Shown piece after piece: positions 1 through 8,398 of a stretch of 64,000 nt of DNA. The notes beneath the pieces were generated by a model. The model saw nothing but the letters and a program-made list of their open reading frames with translations. It was not told the DNA's origin and searched no databases. The position numbers and the translations under genes were made by a program. Every line of letters begins with the position of its first letter. Within the stretch, counting starts at the first letter, position 1. Source of the stretch: Marinobacter nauticus (GTDB lineage Bacteria; Pseudomonadota; Gammaproteobacteria; Pseudomonadales; Oleiphilaceae); assembly GCF_003634635.1 (NCBI RefSeq), contig NZ_RBJB01000004.1, positions 620,001-684,000 of the forward strand, read 5' to 3'.

Positions 1-588
1 TCCATTGGTGTGACGGTCAACTGGTTTCCGGCCGATACCGGTTGGGGCCAGTGGCTCAACGATTTCTTTACCACCGAAGGTGGGCTGCCGTCCTATGGCC
101 GTGGTGATGACCTGGTGCACCTGTTCGGCACCTGGGAATCCGGCCTGTTTACCAGCGAAGGCCTGGCCCATCTGGTGCTGCCCTGCGTGTCGCTGGCGTC
201 CATTATGCTGCCTCTGTTTATCCGCCTGATCCGGGCAGAGATGATGGAGGTTCTGCAAAGCGATTACATCCGCTATGCCCGGGCCAAGGGTTTGAGCGCG
301 GGCCGTATCAATTTCCTGCATGCCCTGAAGAACACCATGCTGCCGGTGATTACCGTGGGTGGCGTACAGATCGGCATTATGGTGGCCTACACCATCCTGA
401 CCGAGACGGTGTTTCAGTGGCCGGGTCTGGGCCTGATGTTCCTGGAGGCCATCACCCGCAGCGATATTCCCCTGATTGTGGCTTACCTGATGGTAGTGGG
501 CCTGATCTTTGTGGTGACCAACACACTGGTGGACCTGATCTACGGACTGGTCAATCCCACCGTCAAACTGACAGGTAAGAAAGCATGA
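1..588 (+). CDS. Peptide ABC transporter permease, DppB/OppB-like (5' end missing)
   Basis: Inner-membrane permease of a dipeptide/oligopeptide importer. The reading frame is open from the first base, so the N-terminal part lies outside the window. The visible part carries a periplasmic loop, several hydrophobic segments and the cytoplasmic EAA-type coupling loop (DYIRYARAKG, then HALKNTMLPVIT) that docks on the ATPase. The end matches the DppB family (LVDLIYGLVNPTVKL). The stop codon overlaps the next permease start by 4 bases (ATGA), so the genes are translationally coupled. No solute-binding protein is in view, so the exact substrate is unknown; the symbol is left empty for that reason. 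Confidence 0.9.
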   Translation, partial: SIGVTVNWFPADTGWGQWLNDFFTTEGGLPSYGRGDDLVHLFGTWESGLFTSEGLAHLVLPCVSLASIMLPLFIRLIRAEMMEVLQSDYIRYARAKGLSAGRINFLHALKNTMLPVITVGGVQIGIMVAYTILTETVFQWPGLGLMFLEAITRSDIPLIVAYLMVVGLIFVVTNTLVDLIYGLVNPTVKLTGKKA

Positions 589-1517
589 CAACGGCAACGG
601 TTTCCCGCTGGGACCGCTTCCGCGAGTCCTTTTTCTGGTACAGCTTCAAACGCGACAAGGTAGCGATTGCCAGTTTTCTGGTGCTGCTGGCCATGGTGCT
701 GGCAGCGGTGTTTGCGCCTCTGCTGGCGCCGGCCGATCCCTACGATCTGGCCCAGATCAACATTATGAATTCCGAGTTGCCACCGGTGGGCCTGGACGGC
801 GCTGATCCTGCGTTCCCGTTGGGCACCGATGCCCAGGGGCGGGACCTGCTCTCCACCATTCTGTACGGCACCCGGGTGTCGCTGATGATTGGCTTTGGGG
901 CTGTCGTGCTGCAGGCGGCGCTGGGTATCCTGTTTGGCCTGCTGGCCGGCTATCTGGGCGGTAAGGTTGATGCCATCCTGATGCGCATTGCCGACGTGCA
1001 GCTGTCGTTCTCTACCCTGATGGTGGCGATCATTGTCGGCGCGGTGTTCAAGGCCAGTTTTGGCAACCTGATGTTCGGTGAGATTGCCATCTACATGCTG
1101 ATCTTCATCATCGGCGTGGCGGAATGGCCGCAGATTGCCCGTACCGTGCGGGCCTCGGTGCTGGCGGAGAAGAAAAAGGAGTATGTGGACGCGGCCAAGG
1201 TGATGGGGTTCGGTACGCCACGCATCATGTTCCGGCACATACTGCCCAATACCCTGTCGCCCATTTTTGTGATTGCCACGGTACAGATTGCCAATGCCAT
1301 TATCTCCGAAGCGGCGCTGTCGTTCCTCGGCCTTGGCATGCCGGAAACCCAGCCGTCACTGGGTTCGTTGATCAAATCCGGTTTTGACTACATCCAGAGC
1401 GGTTCCTGGTGGATCACCCTGATCCCAGGCCTGGTGCTGGTGGTGCTCGTGCTGGTCATCAATCTGTTGGGTGACTGGTTGCGGGATGTGATGAACCCAC
1501 GGCTGTATAAGGGGTAA
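585..1517 (+). CDS. Peptide ABC transporter permease, DppC/OppC-like
   Basis: Second permease of the importer, 310 aa, the normal size for DppC/OppC. A cytoplasmic N-terminus (about 30 residues) leads to a first membrane helix (AIASFLVLLAMVLAAVFAP), then a periplasmic loop with the family motif PLGTDAQGRDLLS, then five more helices. The EAA loop is EYVDAAKVMGFGTPRIMFRHILPN, given here as the stretch near residues 205-228. It forms the heterodimeric channel with the preceding gene, with which it overlaps by 4 bases. The first ATPase gene follows after 4 bases. Confidence 0.93.
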   Translation: MTTATVSRWDRFRESFFWYSFKRDKVAIASFLVLLAMVLAAVFAPLLAPADPYDLAQINIMNSELPPVGLDGADPAFPLGTDAQGRDLLSTILYGTRVSLMIGFGAVVLQAALGILFGLLAGYLGGKVDAILMRIADVQLSFSTLMVAIIVGAVFKASFGNLMFGEIAIYMLIFIIGVAEWPQIARTVRASVLAEKKKEYVDAAKVMGFGTPRIMFRHILPNTLSPIFVIATVQIANAIISEAALSFLGLGMPETQPSLGSLIKSGFDYIQSGSWWITLIPGLVLVVLVLVINLLGDWLRDVMNPRLYKG

Positions 1518-1521
1518 CACC

Positions 1522-2520
1522 ATGGCACTGTTGGAAGTGAAAAACCTGGATGTACGTTTCGCGGTGCGCGGTGGCGATCTGACCGCCCTGCGTCGTATTA
1601 GTTTCAGCCTGGACAAGGGCGAGCGGCTGGGCCTGGTGGGTGAATCCGGTGCCGGCAAATCAGTGGCGGCCTTCTCTATCCTGAACCTGATTGCCAAGCC
1701 CGGTTATATCGCCGGTGGCCAGATTCTGTTTGAAGGCAAAGATCTGGCCGCCATGAGCGAGCGGGAGCTGCGCAAAATCCGTGGCAACCGCATCGCCATG
1801 ATTTTCCAGGATCCGATGATGACCCTGAACCCGGTGCTCACCATCGGCACCCAGATGGTGGAGGCGATCCTGGCACACCGGAAGATCAGCAAGAAAGAGG
1901 CGAGGGCCATTGCTCTGGATCGCCTGCAGAAAGTGCAGATTCCCTCGCCGGAAAAGCGGCTGGACCAGTATCCCCATGAATTGTCGGGGGGCATGCGCCA
2001 GCGAGTGATCATTGCCATCGCCCTGCTGTTGGACCCGGAAATCATTATTGCCGATGAGCCCACGACCGCCCTGGATGTGACCATCCAGGCCGAGATCATG
2101 GACCTGCTGCTGAACCTGTGTGAGCAGGAAAACGTGGCGCTGATGCTGATCACCCACGATCTCGGGGTGGTCTCGCAGGTGACCCAGCGCATGCTGGTCA
2201 TGTACTCCGGCCGGATCATCGAACAGGGCCCGACCCGGGAAATCATCAATGATGCCCGGCATCCCTACACCCAGGGGCTGATCAACGCGCTGCCCCAGAT
2301 GGGTGAACCGGGTGCGCGGCTGTTCCAGATACCTGGCTCCATGCCATCCCTGAAGAATGTGCCTTCGGGTTGTCCGTTCCATCCCCGCTGTAACTTCGCC
2401 ACCGACCAGTGCAAGCGCGCCATGCCGGAATATGTGCGTTCCGGCAACGTTGACGTCGCCTGTTACGAAGTTGCCAACCTGATTGAGCAGGAGAAACGCA
2501 TGCAGGAGGCCGAATCATGA
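1522..2520 (+). CDS. Peptide ABC transporter ATP-binding protein, DppD/OppD-like
   Basis: ATPase subunit of the importer, 332 aa. Walker A GESGAGKS is at residues 40-47, the ABC signature LSGGM at 154-158, and Walker B IIIADEP at 174-180. The C-terminal oligopeptide-transporter extension with its cysteine cluster (GCPFHPRC...DQC) is present, as in DppD and OppD. An AAGGGG-like Shine-Dalgarno sequence precedes the ATG. The stop overlaps the start of the second ATPase by 4 bases. It energises transport from the cytoplasmic face. Confidence 0.94.
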   Translation: MALLEVKNLDVRFAVRGGDLTALRRISFSLDKGERLGLVGESGAGKSVAAFSILNLIAKPGYIAGGQILFEGKDLAAMSERELRKIRGNRIAMIFQDPMMTLNPVLTIGTQMVEAILAHRKISKKEARAIALDRLQKVQIPSPEKRLDQYPHELSGGMRQRVIIAIALLLDPEIIIADEPTTALDVTIQAEIMDLLLNLCEQENVALMLITHDLGVVSQVTQRMLVMYSGRIIEQGPTREIINDARHPYTQGLINALPQMGEPGARLFQIPGSMPSLKNVPSGCPFHPRCNFATDQCKRAMPEYVRSGNVDVACYEVANLIEQEKRMQEAES

Positions 2521-3527
2521 CCTCCCCTCTGGTAAGTATCCGCGGTCTGGAAAAACGTTTTGATCTGTCCGGCAGCTTCCTTGAGCAGCTCCGGTTTGAA
2601 GGTGGGCGTTTGCGCCGTAAACAGGAAGCGGTGCACGCCATCAACGGTGTGAACCTGGAGGTGCAGAAGGGCGAGGCCCTGTGTGTGGTCGGTGAGTCCG
2701 GTTGTGGCAAATCCACCGTCGCCCGCACCGTGATGGGGTTGCTCTCGCCGAGCGCTGGAGAGATCCACTATGGCGGCCAGCGGATTGATAATCTGGAAGG
2801 TAAGGCTGCGCTGCCCTACCGCCGCAAGATGCAGATGATCTTCCAGAATCCCTATGCTTCCCTGAATCCGCGAATGACGATTCAGCAGACCCTGGAAGAG
2901 CCGATCCGTTTCCACCATCCGGACTGGTCCCCGGTTCAGGTGCGGGACAAGATTCACGAAGTGATGCATTCGGTGGGTATCGACCCGGACTGGGGCAGTC
3001 GCTTTGGCCACGAGTTTTCCGGTGGTCAGCGCCAGCGGATTGCCATTGCCCGCGCCCTGGCGGTGGACCCGGAATTTATCGTTGCCGATGAGCCCATCTC
3101 GGCCCTGGATGTGTCTATCCAGGCCCAGGTGCTGAATCTGTTGATGGATGCCCAGGAAAGCCGTGGTCTGACCTACCTGTTCATTACCCACGATCTCGCG
3201 GTGGTAGAACACTTCGGTACCCGGGTGGCCGTCATGTACCTGGGCCGGGTGTGTGAGCTGGCAGACACCAAAACCCTGTTCGCCATGCCCCGGCATCCCT
3301 ATACCCAGGCGTTGCTGTCGGCCATCCCGAAACTCGAGGATGACCGGCCCAATCACATTCGCCTTCAGGGCGAGGTGCCCACGCCGGTGAATCTGCCCTC
3401 GGGGTGCGTGTTCCACGGCCGCTGCCCCTATGCCAATGAGCGTTGCCGGCAGGAAGTTCCACAGCTGATCGCCACCGACGGCGGGGCGCAGGTGGCCTGT
3501 CACGCCGTTGAGGAAGGGCGTTTGTAA
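2517..3527 (+). CDS. Peptide ABC transporter ATP-binding protein, DppF/OppF-like
   Basis: Second ATPase, 336 aa. Walker A GESGCGKS is at 59-66, the signature SGGQ at 168-171, and Walker B IVADEP near 188-193. The C-terminal cysteine motif (SGCVFHGRCPYANERC) fits the OppF/DppF branch. A basic insertion near residues 22-38 precedes the first conserved strand, which is common in this branch. It pairs with the preceding ATPase as a heterodimer. It is the last gene of the visible importer operon; a 75-base gap separates it from a LysR gene. Confidence 0.94.
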   Translation: MTSPLVSIRGLEKRFDLSGSFLEQLRFEGGRLRRKQEAVHAINGVNLEVQKGEALCVVGESGCGKSTVARTVMGLLSPSAGEIHYGGQRIDNLEGKAALPYRRKMQMIFQNPYASLNPRMTIQQTLEEPIRFHHPDWSPVQVRDKIHEVMHSVGIDPDWGSRFGHEFSGGQRQRIAIARALAVDPEFIVADEPISALDVSIQAQVLNLLMDAQESRGLTYLFITHDLAVVEHFGTRVAVMYLGRVCELADTKTLFAMPRHPYTQALLSAIPKLEDDRPNHIRLQGEVPTPVNLPSGCVFHGRCPYANERCRQEVPQLIATDGGAQVACHAVEEGRL

Positions 3528-3602
3528 CGGCCGGGCGCGCATAGGCTATCATGCCTGCAGCAACGTACCGGTTGTGATCATTGCCAAACCTCAGGGGTTC
3601 CC

Positions 3603-4508
3603 ATGGAAATACGCTGGCTGGAAGACTTTCTGGCGCTTGCCCGCACGCGCCACTTCTCACGGGCTGCCGAACAGCAGCACGTGAGCCAGCCTACGTTCAG
3701 CCGGCGCATCAAGCTGCTGGAGGAATCCATGGGCACCACCCTGATCAATCGGCAGACTCTGCCATTGTCCCTGACCCCGGCCGGAGAAGTGTTTCAGGAA
3801 CTGTGTGAACGCATCACCCGGGAGGTCCGGGACACCCGGGACCGGATAGCCGCTCTGGATGCGGAAGCGTCTGCCCGCATCAGCGTTGGTTCTACTCAGG
3901 GGCTGTTTTCACATTTTTATCAGGGTTGGGCGACGGAGATGGGCATTGCCGAGCGCCTTCAGCTGAACCTGACCGCCACCAACTGGGTGGGGGAGCAGTT
4001 TCTGGATGCCCTGGAAAGCGGCGAATGTGACCTGGTGTTGTGTTACTGGCACCCGGATTTGCCCTGGGGAGATCGCCTGGCAAGTGACAAGTTTCAGTGG
4101 CAGACGATCGGCAGGGAAGCACTGGTGCCGGTCAGTATCGCCAATGAGCAGGGCGAGCCCCGTTACCGGTTGCCAGGCACCGATGAACAGCCTGTGCCCC
4201 TGATTGCCTACCACAGCCGTGGTTTTTTGCAGTCGGCTATCGACGGGCATCTGCAACGCGGCAAGCTGCCGGCGAATCTTTTGCCACTGAACGAGAATAC
4301 CCAGTCCGCGAGCATCAAGGCCCTGGTCAAACAGGGCTTCGGCATGGGCTGGCTGCCCAAGCGGATGACGGAAAAAAGCGAACAGTTCGGTCGCCTGGTA
4401 CGGGCTGGTGATGAGCGCTGGGACGTACCGCTGGAAATACGTTTGATCCGCCTGAGTGACGCCCGCTCAGACGACATACTGAATCTCTGGAAACAACTGG
4501 AAACCTGA
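3603..4508 (+). CDS. LysR-family transcriptional regulator
   Basis: DNA-binding regulator of 301 aa, standard LysR length. The winged helix-turn-helix occupies about residues 1-60 (FLALARTRHFSRAAEQQHVSQPTFSRRI is the recognition region). The rest is a two-lobed effector domain ending in the usual family pattern (LVKQGFGMGWLP). Its stop is one base before the ATG of the proline dipeptidase, so the two are probably cotranscribed. Control of that gene or of the upstream peptide importer is an inference; no binding site was identified. Confidence 0.9.
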   Translation: MEIRWLEDFLALARTRHFSRAAEQQHVSQPTFSRRIKLLEESMGTTLINRQTLPLSLTPAGEVFQELCERITREVRDTRDRIAALDAEASARISVGSTQGLFSHFYQGWATEMGIAERLQLNLTATNWVGEQFLDALESGECDLVLCYWHPDLPWGDRLASDKFQWQTIGREALVPVSIANEQGEPRYRLPGTDEQPVPLIAYHSRGFLQSAIDGHLQRGKLPANLLPLNENTQSASIKALVKQGFGMGWLPKRMTEKSEQFGRLVRAGDERWDVPLEIRLIRLSDARSDDILNLWKQLET

Positions 4509-4509
4509 T

Positions 4510-5799
4510 ATGCCAAATCACGACATCCTCGACCTGCAGCCTGCCCACATCCGTGAGCTGCGGAACCGGTACGAACGGGCCATGGCTGACCACGGTTATG
4601 ACAGCCTGCTGATTGCCTCGGGCGCGGCGCCCTACCGGTATCGGGATGATCAGGCCTATGTATTCCAGGGCTTCGGCCCGTTTCTGCACTGGACCGGGCT
4701 GGCTGGCCAGGAGCACAGCTGGCTGTTGGTTCGGCCCGGCCAGAAACCGGTGCTCTGGCTATACCAGCCGGTGGACTTCTGGCACGCCAACCCGGTGATG
4801 GCTGAAGAGCCCTGGCTGGAGGTTGTAGACGTTCGCAGCCGGCAGCAGGCTGGCGCCCCGGAGCTAGATAGCCCGGGGAGGCTGGCGATAATCGGTGATC
4901 CGCTGGTGCTAGAAGGCGTGCCGGGAGATCATAACCCGGCGGCACTGGTGGCAGCCGTGGAAGAAACCCGCGTGCACAAAACTCCGTACGAAATTGAATG
5001 CCTGGCACACGCTAACCGGATTGCCCTGGCCGGTCACAGGGCGGCCAGAGAGGCGTTTCTGGCCGGCGACAGCGAATTTGGTATCAGTCTCGCCTACCAG
5101 CAGGCCACCGGCCAGCGGGAAGTGGAGGCACCCTATCACAGCATCATCGGTTTGAACGAACATGCCGGCACACTGCACTACCAGTACTACGACCTGCAGC
5201 CACCCCGCCGGCCCCGCAGTCTGCTGATTGATGCCGGGGTGCGCTACCGTGGCTACTGTTCAGATATAACCCGCACCACCGCCGGGCCGGATGAGCCGAG
5301 ATTCACCGCGCTGGTTCACGGGCTGGAGAAACTGCAGCTGCGGCTATGCGAGATGGTGTCGCCCGGCGTGGACTACGTGGACATTCACCGCAAGGCTCAC
5401 CTGGGCATTGCGGCCCTGCTATCAGCTTCGGGGCTGGTGTTCGGTTTAGCGGATGAAGCCATGGTGGAGCAGGGCATTACCCGGGCGTTCTTTCCCCATG
5501 GCATAGGGCATTTTCTGGGCATTCAGGTGCACGATGTCGCCGGCAAACCGACGCCGTCCCCGGAAGATGCGCCGTTCCTGCGCCTGACCCGCACCCTGGA
5601 AGCCGGCATGGTGGTCACCATCGAGCCGGGGCTCTATTTTATTCCATCGCTGCTGGAGCCTTTGCTGAACGGGCCTGAAGCCCAGTATCTGAACCGGGCG
5701 CTGATTGATGAACTGAAGAGCTGTGGTGGAATCCGGATTGAAGATAATGTGGTGGTCACAGCGGCCGGGGCCCGGAACTTAACGCGAGAATGCGAATAG
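4510..5799 (+). CDS. pepQ: Xaa-Pro dipeptidase (M24B metallopeptidase, PepQ/OPAA type)
   Basis: Cytoplasmic dinuclear metallopeptidase that cleaves dipeptides with C-terminal proline, 429 aa. The N-terminal creatinase-like domain (to about 165) has family signature segments such as YRDDQAYVFQGFGPF. The catalytic pita-bread domain shows the metal ligands: Asp241 (LLIDAG), Asp252 (CSDITRT), the His of PHGIGH, Glu of TIEPGLYF and Glu of IRIEDNVV. The overall pattern fits the gammaproteobacterial PepQ group that includes the Alteromonas organophosphate acid anhydrolases. Position behind a peptide importer suggests use of imported proline peptides. It could carry OPAA-type side activity, which sequence alone cannot show. 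Confidence 0.92.
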   Translation: MPNHDILDLQPAHIRELRNRYERAMADHGYDSLLIASGAAPYRYRDDQAYVFQGFGPFLHWTGLAGQEHSWLLVRPGQKPVLWLYQPVDFWHANPVMAEEPWLEVVDVRSRQQAGAPELDSPGRLAIIGDPLVLEGVPGDHNPAALVAAVEETRVHKTPYEIECLAHANRIALAGHRAAREAFLAGDSEFGISLAYQQATGQREVEAPYHSIIGLNEHAGTLHYQYYDLQPPRRPRSLLIDAGVRYRGYCSDITRTTAGPDEPRFTALVHGLEKLQLRLCEMVSPGVDYVDIHRKAHLGIAALLSASGLVFGLADEAMVEQGITRAFFPHGIGHFLGIQVHDVAGKPTPSPEDAPFLRLTRTLEAGMVVTIEPGLYFIPSLLEPLLNGPEAQYLNRALIDELKSCGGIRIEDNVVVTAAGARNLTRECE

Positions 5800-5833
5800 T
5801 CACTTTTTACTACAAAAACTGACTGCAAAAGGG

Positions 5834-5867
5834 TTGCAATCCTGTTTGTTAATAACAATAATTATCA
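5834..5867 (+). promoter_or_regulatory. bfd promoter with overlapping Fur box
   Basis: A candidate sigma-70 promoter reads TTGCAA (5834-5839), 17 bases, AATAAT (5857-5862). A 7-1-7 Fur-type element TAACAATAATTATCA lies at 5853-5867: the right arm matches ATTATCA 7/7 and the left arm matches TGATAAT 5/7. The element covers the -10 box, so Fur with iron would block transcription. This suits bfd, which is needed under iron starvation. Confidence 0.65.
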
Positions 5868-5898
5868 CTAACTTTAGTGCTGTTAGTGAGAGCGCCCT

Positions 5899-6105
5899 AT
5901 GTACGTTTGCCTGTGTTACGGGGTAACAGACAGAGAAATCCGCGAAGCCGCTGAAAGCGGTGTCAGTTCCATGCGCCAGCTCGGCAAGGAACTTGGCGTC
6001 GGCCGTCAGTGTGGTCGTTGCGCCTGCACTGCCCGGGAAATTCTGAAAGAGTCCCGGTCACCGGATTATATGGCGCTCGCCAACATGCTGGCGCAACCCG
6101 CCTGA
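5899..6105 (+). CDS. bfd: Bacterioferritin-associated ferredoxin
   Basis: Small [2Fe-2S] protein, 68 aa, that delivers electrons to bacterioferritin so that stored ferric iron can be released. The cluster ligands are visible at Cys4, Cys6, Cys38 and Cys41, in the Bfd pattern CxC...CGRC; an extra Cys43 follows. The gene lies 116 bases upstream of bfr on the same strand, its functional partner. The promoter overlaps a strong candidate Fur box, consistent with induction under iron limitation. Confidence 0.95.
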   Translation: MYVCLCYGVTDREIREAAESGVSSMRQLGKELGVGRQCGRCACTAREILKESRSPDYMALANMLAQPA

Positions 6106-6221
6106 CCAGGCGGGCCTGTCCACATATTGCAATTGCACCTCTTTCACATCCGTGATTTTTTATTGCCGTTAAACCGACTATCCTTGTGAGTTAACGCTTT
6201 CGCGACACAAGGAATCCAGTT

Positions 6222-6698
6222 ATGAAAGGCGACAAAAAAGTCATCCAGCATCTGAACAAGGTCCTCGCCAACGAGCTGACGGCCATTAACCAGTACTTCC
6301 TGCATTCGAGAATGTACAAAGACTGGGGTATCACCAAGCTCGCGGCGAAAGAATACGAAGAATCCATCGATGAAATGAAACACGCCGATCAGCTGATCGA
6401 GCGAATTCTCTTCCTTGAGGGCCTGCCAAATCTGCAGGATCTGAACAAATTGCTGATTGGCGAGAATGTTCAGGAAATGATCGAGTGCGATCTCAAGCTC
6501 GAGCACACCGCGCACACAGACCTGAAAGAAGCCATCATCTACTGTGAGCAGGTTCAGGATTTTACCAGCCGTGAACTGTTCCGGAGCATCCTCGACAGCG
6601 AGGAAGAACACATCGACTGGCTCGAAACCCAGCTGGAAATGATTTCCCAGATGGGCATCCAGAACTATATCCAGCTGCAGTCCGCGGCTGCTGAGTAA
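6222..6698 (+). CDS. bfr: Bacterioferritin (haem-binding, ferroxidase-competent)
   Basis: Iron-storage protein, 158 aa, forming a 24-subunit shell. All ferroxidase ligands are present: Glu18, Glu51, His54, Glu94, Glu127 and His130. Met52, which coordinates the inter-subunit haem, is also present. It is therefore expected to be a complete Bfr rather than the haem-binding-only or ferroxidase-only subunit types found in some species. It follows bfd, which reduces its core. The start ATG has an AAGGA sequence 7 bases upstream. Confidence 0.96.
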   Translation: MKGDKKVIQHLNKVLANELTAINQYFLHSRMYKDWGITKLAAKEYEESIDEMKHADQLIERILFLEGLPNLQDLNKLLIGENVQEMIECDLKLEHTAHTDLKEAIIYCEQVQDFTSRELFRSILDSEEEHIDWLETQLEMISQMGIQNYIQLQSAAAE

Positions 6699-6879
6699 AC
6701 TCCCCGGCTTTCCGGCCACCGGCGCACTCTGCGGGCCGGTGGCGCGCTCTCTCCGCTCTGTTCCCCCCTGCCTTTTTCCGGGTGCTTCCCCGATTGCCTG
6801 TCGAAACAGGTAGAATAGTCGCCCAGATCGGCCAGATATTCTGGCCCAACGCGGTTAATAAACCACTCCGGAGACTGAA

Positions 6880-8232
6880 ATGGACCTGTCCTGCTTCAAA
6901 GCCTACGACCTGCGTGGCCGAGTACCTGACCAGCTAAACCCAATCCTGGCTGAGAAAATCGGCCGCGCCTACGTTGAAATCACCGGCGCCAAAAAAGTCA
7001 TCGTCGGTTACGACATCCGGCTGTCCAGCCCCGAAATAGCAGAAGCGTTGAGCTCCGGCCTGATGGCGGCCGGCGCCGATGTGTTTGATATTGGCCTGTG
7101 CGGCACCGAACAGGTGTACTTTGCCACCAGTCACTACCAGATGGACGGCGGTATCATGGTGACGGCCAGCCACAACCCCAAAGACCACAACGGCATGAAA
7201 ATGGTGGGCCCGGAATCCCGGCCGATCAGTTCGGACAACGGCCTGAACGACATCCGGGACCGGGTGCTGGAGCCGTTCTCTGACGCCGCAGAGCAGGGCA
7301 AATACGAAACCCTGGAAGTAATGAGCGCGTACGTTGACCATCTGCTGGGCTACATTGATGCAGGCTCACTGAAGCCCATGACCATCGTCTGTAATGCCGG
7401 CAACGGTGGTGCTGGCCTGGTGATCGACGAACTGGAACAGCATCTGCCGTTCGACTTCATCAAGGTTCATCACGAAGCCGATGGTCACTTCCCGAATGGT
7501 GTGCCCAACCCGATCCTGCCGGAAAACCGCTCCGCGACTGCCGATGCCGTACTCCAGAATGGCGCCGCCATGGGCATTGCCTGGGACGGCGACTACGACC
7601 GCTGCTTCTTCTTCGACGAAACCGGCCGCTTTATCGAAGGCTACTACATCGTCGGCCTGCTGGCGGACCAGTTCCTGCGCAAGACCGGTGGCGGCAAAGT
7701 TATTCACGATCCCCGCCTGACCTGGAACACGCTGGATCTGGTTGAAGCTGCTGGCGGCGAAGCCATCGAAAGCAAGACTGGCCACGCCTTCATCAAACAG
7801 AGAATGCGCGACGAAGACGCCGTCTATGGGGGCGAAATGAGCGCCCACCACTACTTCCGCGACTTCGCCTACTGCGACAGCGGCATGATCCCCTGGCTGC
7901 TCGTGGCCGAGCGCCTGTGCCAGAGCAGCCAGACCCTGTCATCCCTGATCGACGCCCGCATCGAAGCCTACCCGGCCAGCGGTGAAATCAACCGCACCAT
8001 CAGCGATCCCCCGAAAGTCATCGCCGCCATCGAAGCCAAGTACGGCGTGGGCGCGAAATCCGTCAGCCATGTCGACGGCCTGAGTGTGGAATTCGACAAC
8101 TGGCGCTTCAACCTGCGCATGTCCAACACCGAACCGGTGGTTCGCCTGAATGTTGAGGCCCGTGGCGATAAAGCGTTGATGGAAGCGAAAACTGAAGAAC
8201 TGCTGGAAGAAATGAAAAGGCTGAACGTTTAA
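6880..8232 (+). CDS. cpsG: Phosphomannomutase/phosphoglucomutase (CpsG/ManB family)
   Basis: Cytoplasmic enzyme of 450 aa that interconverts mannose-6-phosphate and mannose-1-phosphate for GDP-mannose and polysaccharide synthesis. The phosphoserine loop TASHNP is at 95-100 (Ser97), the Mg-binding loop DGDYDR at 236-241, the sugar-specificity loop GGEMSAHHYF near 320, and the phosphate-binding loop MSNTEPVVRLN near the C-terminus. The sequence is closer to enterobacterial CpsG/ManB than to AlgC by my reading. An AlgC-like role as a dual mutase is possible. It converges on pldA with a hairpin repeat between them. Confidence 0.9.
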   Translation: MDLSCFKAYDLRGRVPDQLNPILAEKIGRAYVEITGAKKVIVGYDIRLSSPEIAEALSSGLMAAGADVFDIGLCGTEQVYFATSHYQMDGGIMVTASHNPKDHNGMKMVGPESRPISSDNGLNDIRDRVLEPFSDAAEQGKYETLEVMSAYVDHLLGYIDAGSLKPMTIVCNAGNGGAGLVIDELEQHLPFDFIKVHHEADGHFPNGVPNPILPENRSATADAVLQNGAAMGIAWDGDYDRCFFFDETGRFIEGYYIVGLLADQFLRKTGGGKVIHDPRLTWNTLDLVEAAGGEAIESKTGHAFIKQRMRDEDAVYGGEMSAHHYFRDFAYCDSGMIPWLLVAERLCQSSQTLSSLIDARIEAYPASGEINRTISDPPKVIAAIEAKYGVGAKSVSHVDGLSVEFDNWRFNLRMSNTEPVVRLNVEARGDKALMEAKTEELLEEMKRLNV

Positions 8233-8271
8233 AAGGCTGGCAGTGTTAGAAGGCCCCTGAAGTTTGTGGGG

Positions 8272-8384
8272 CCAGGGTGGCGGTACCCCCTTCTGGAACT
8301 GTGCGGAGCCAGGGATGGCGGAGCTCAAGCGTCACAAGGATGTGCCGAAGGAGCGTGTTTCAGAAGGGGGTACCGCCATCCTGG
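8272..8384. repeat. Dispersed hairpin repeat, copy 1
   Basis: Two inverted arms (8272-8295 and 8361-8384) pair over about 24 bases with one mismatch and enclose a 65-base loop. The loop contains the core CGGAGCCAGGGATGGCGGAG followed by CAAGCGT. The same core, with one base changed, occurs in copy 2 at 27105-27206, whose arms are unrelated in sequence. The element fills the gap between the convergent cpsG and pldA genes and probably acts as a two-way transcription terminator or mRNA end. Confidence 0.85.
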
Positions 8385-8398
8385 TCTTGCACCAGTGC

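Noticed and set aside
2463..3542. A 359-codon minus-strand frame opposite the second peptide ATPase
   Set aside because: Antisense shadow of a complete ABC ATPase, with no ribosome site and no family.
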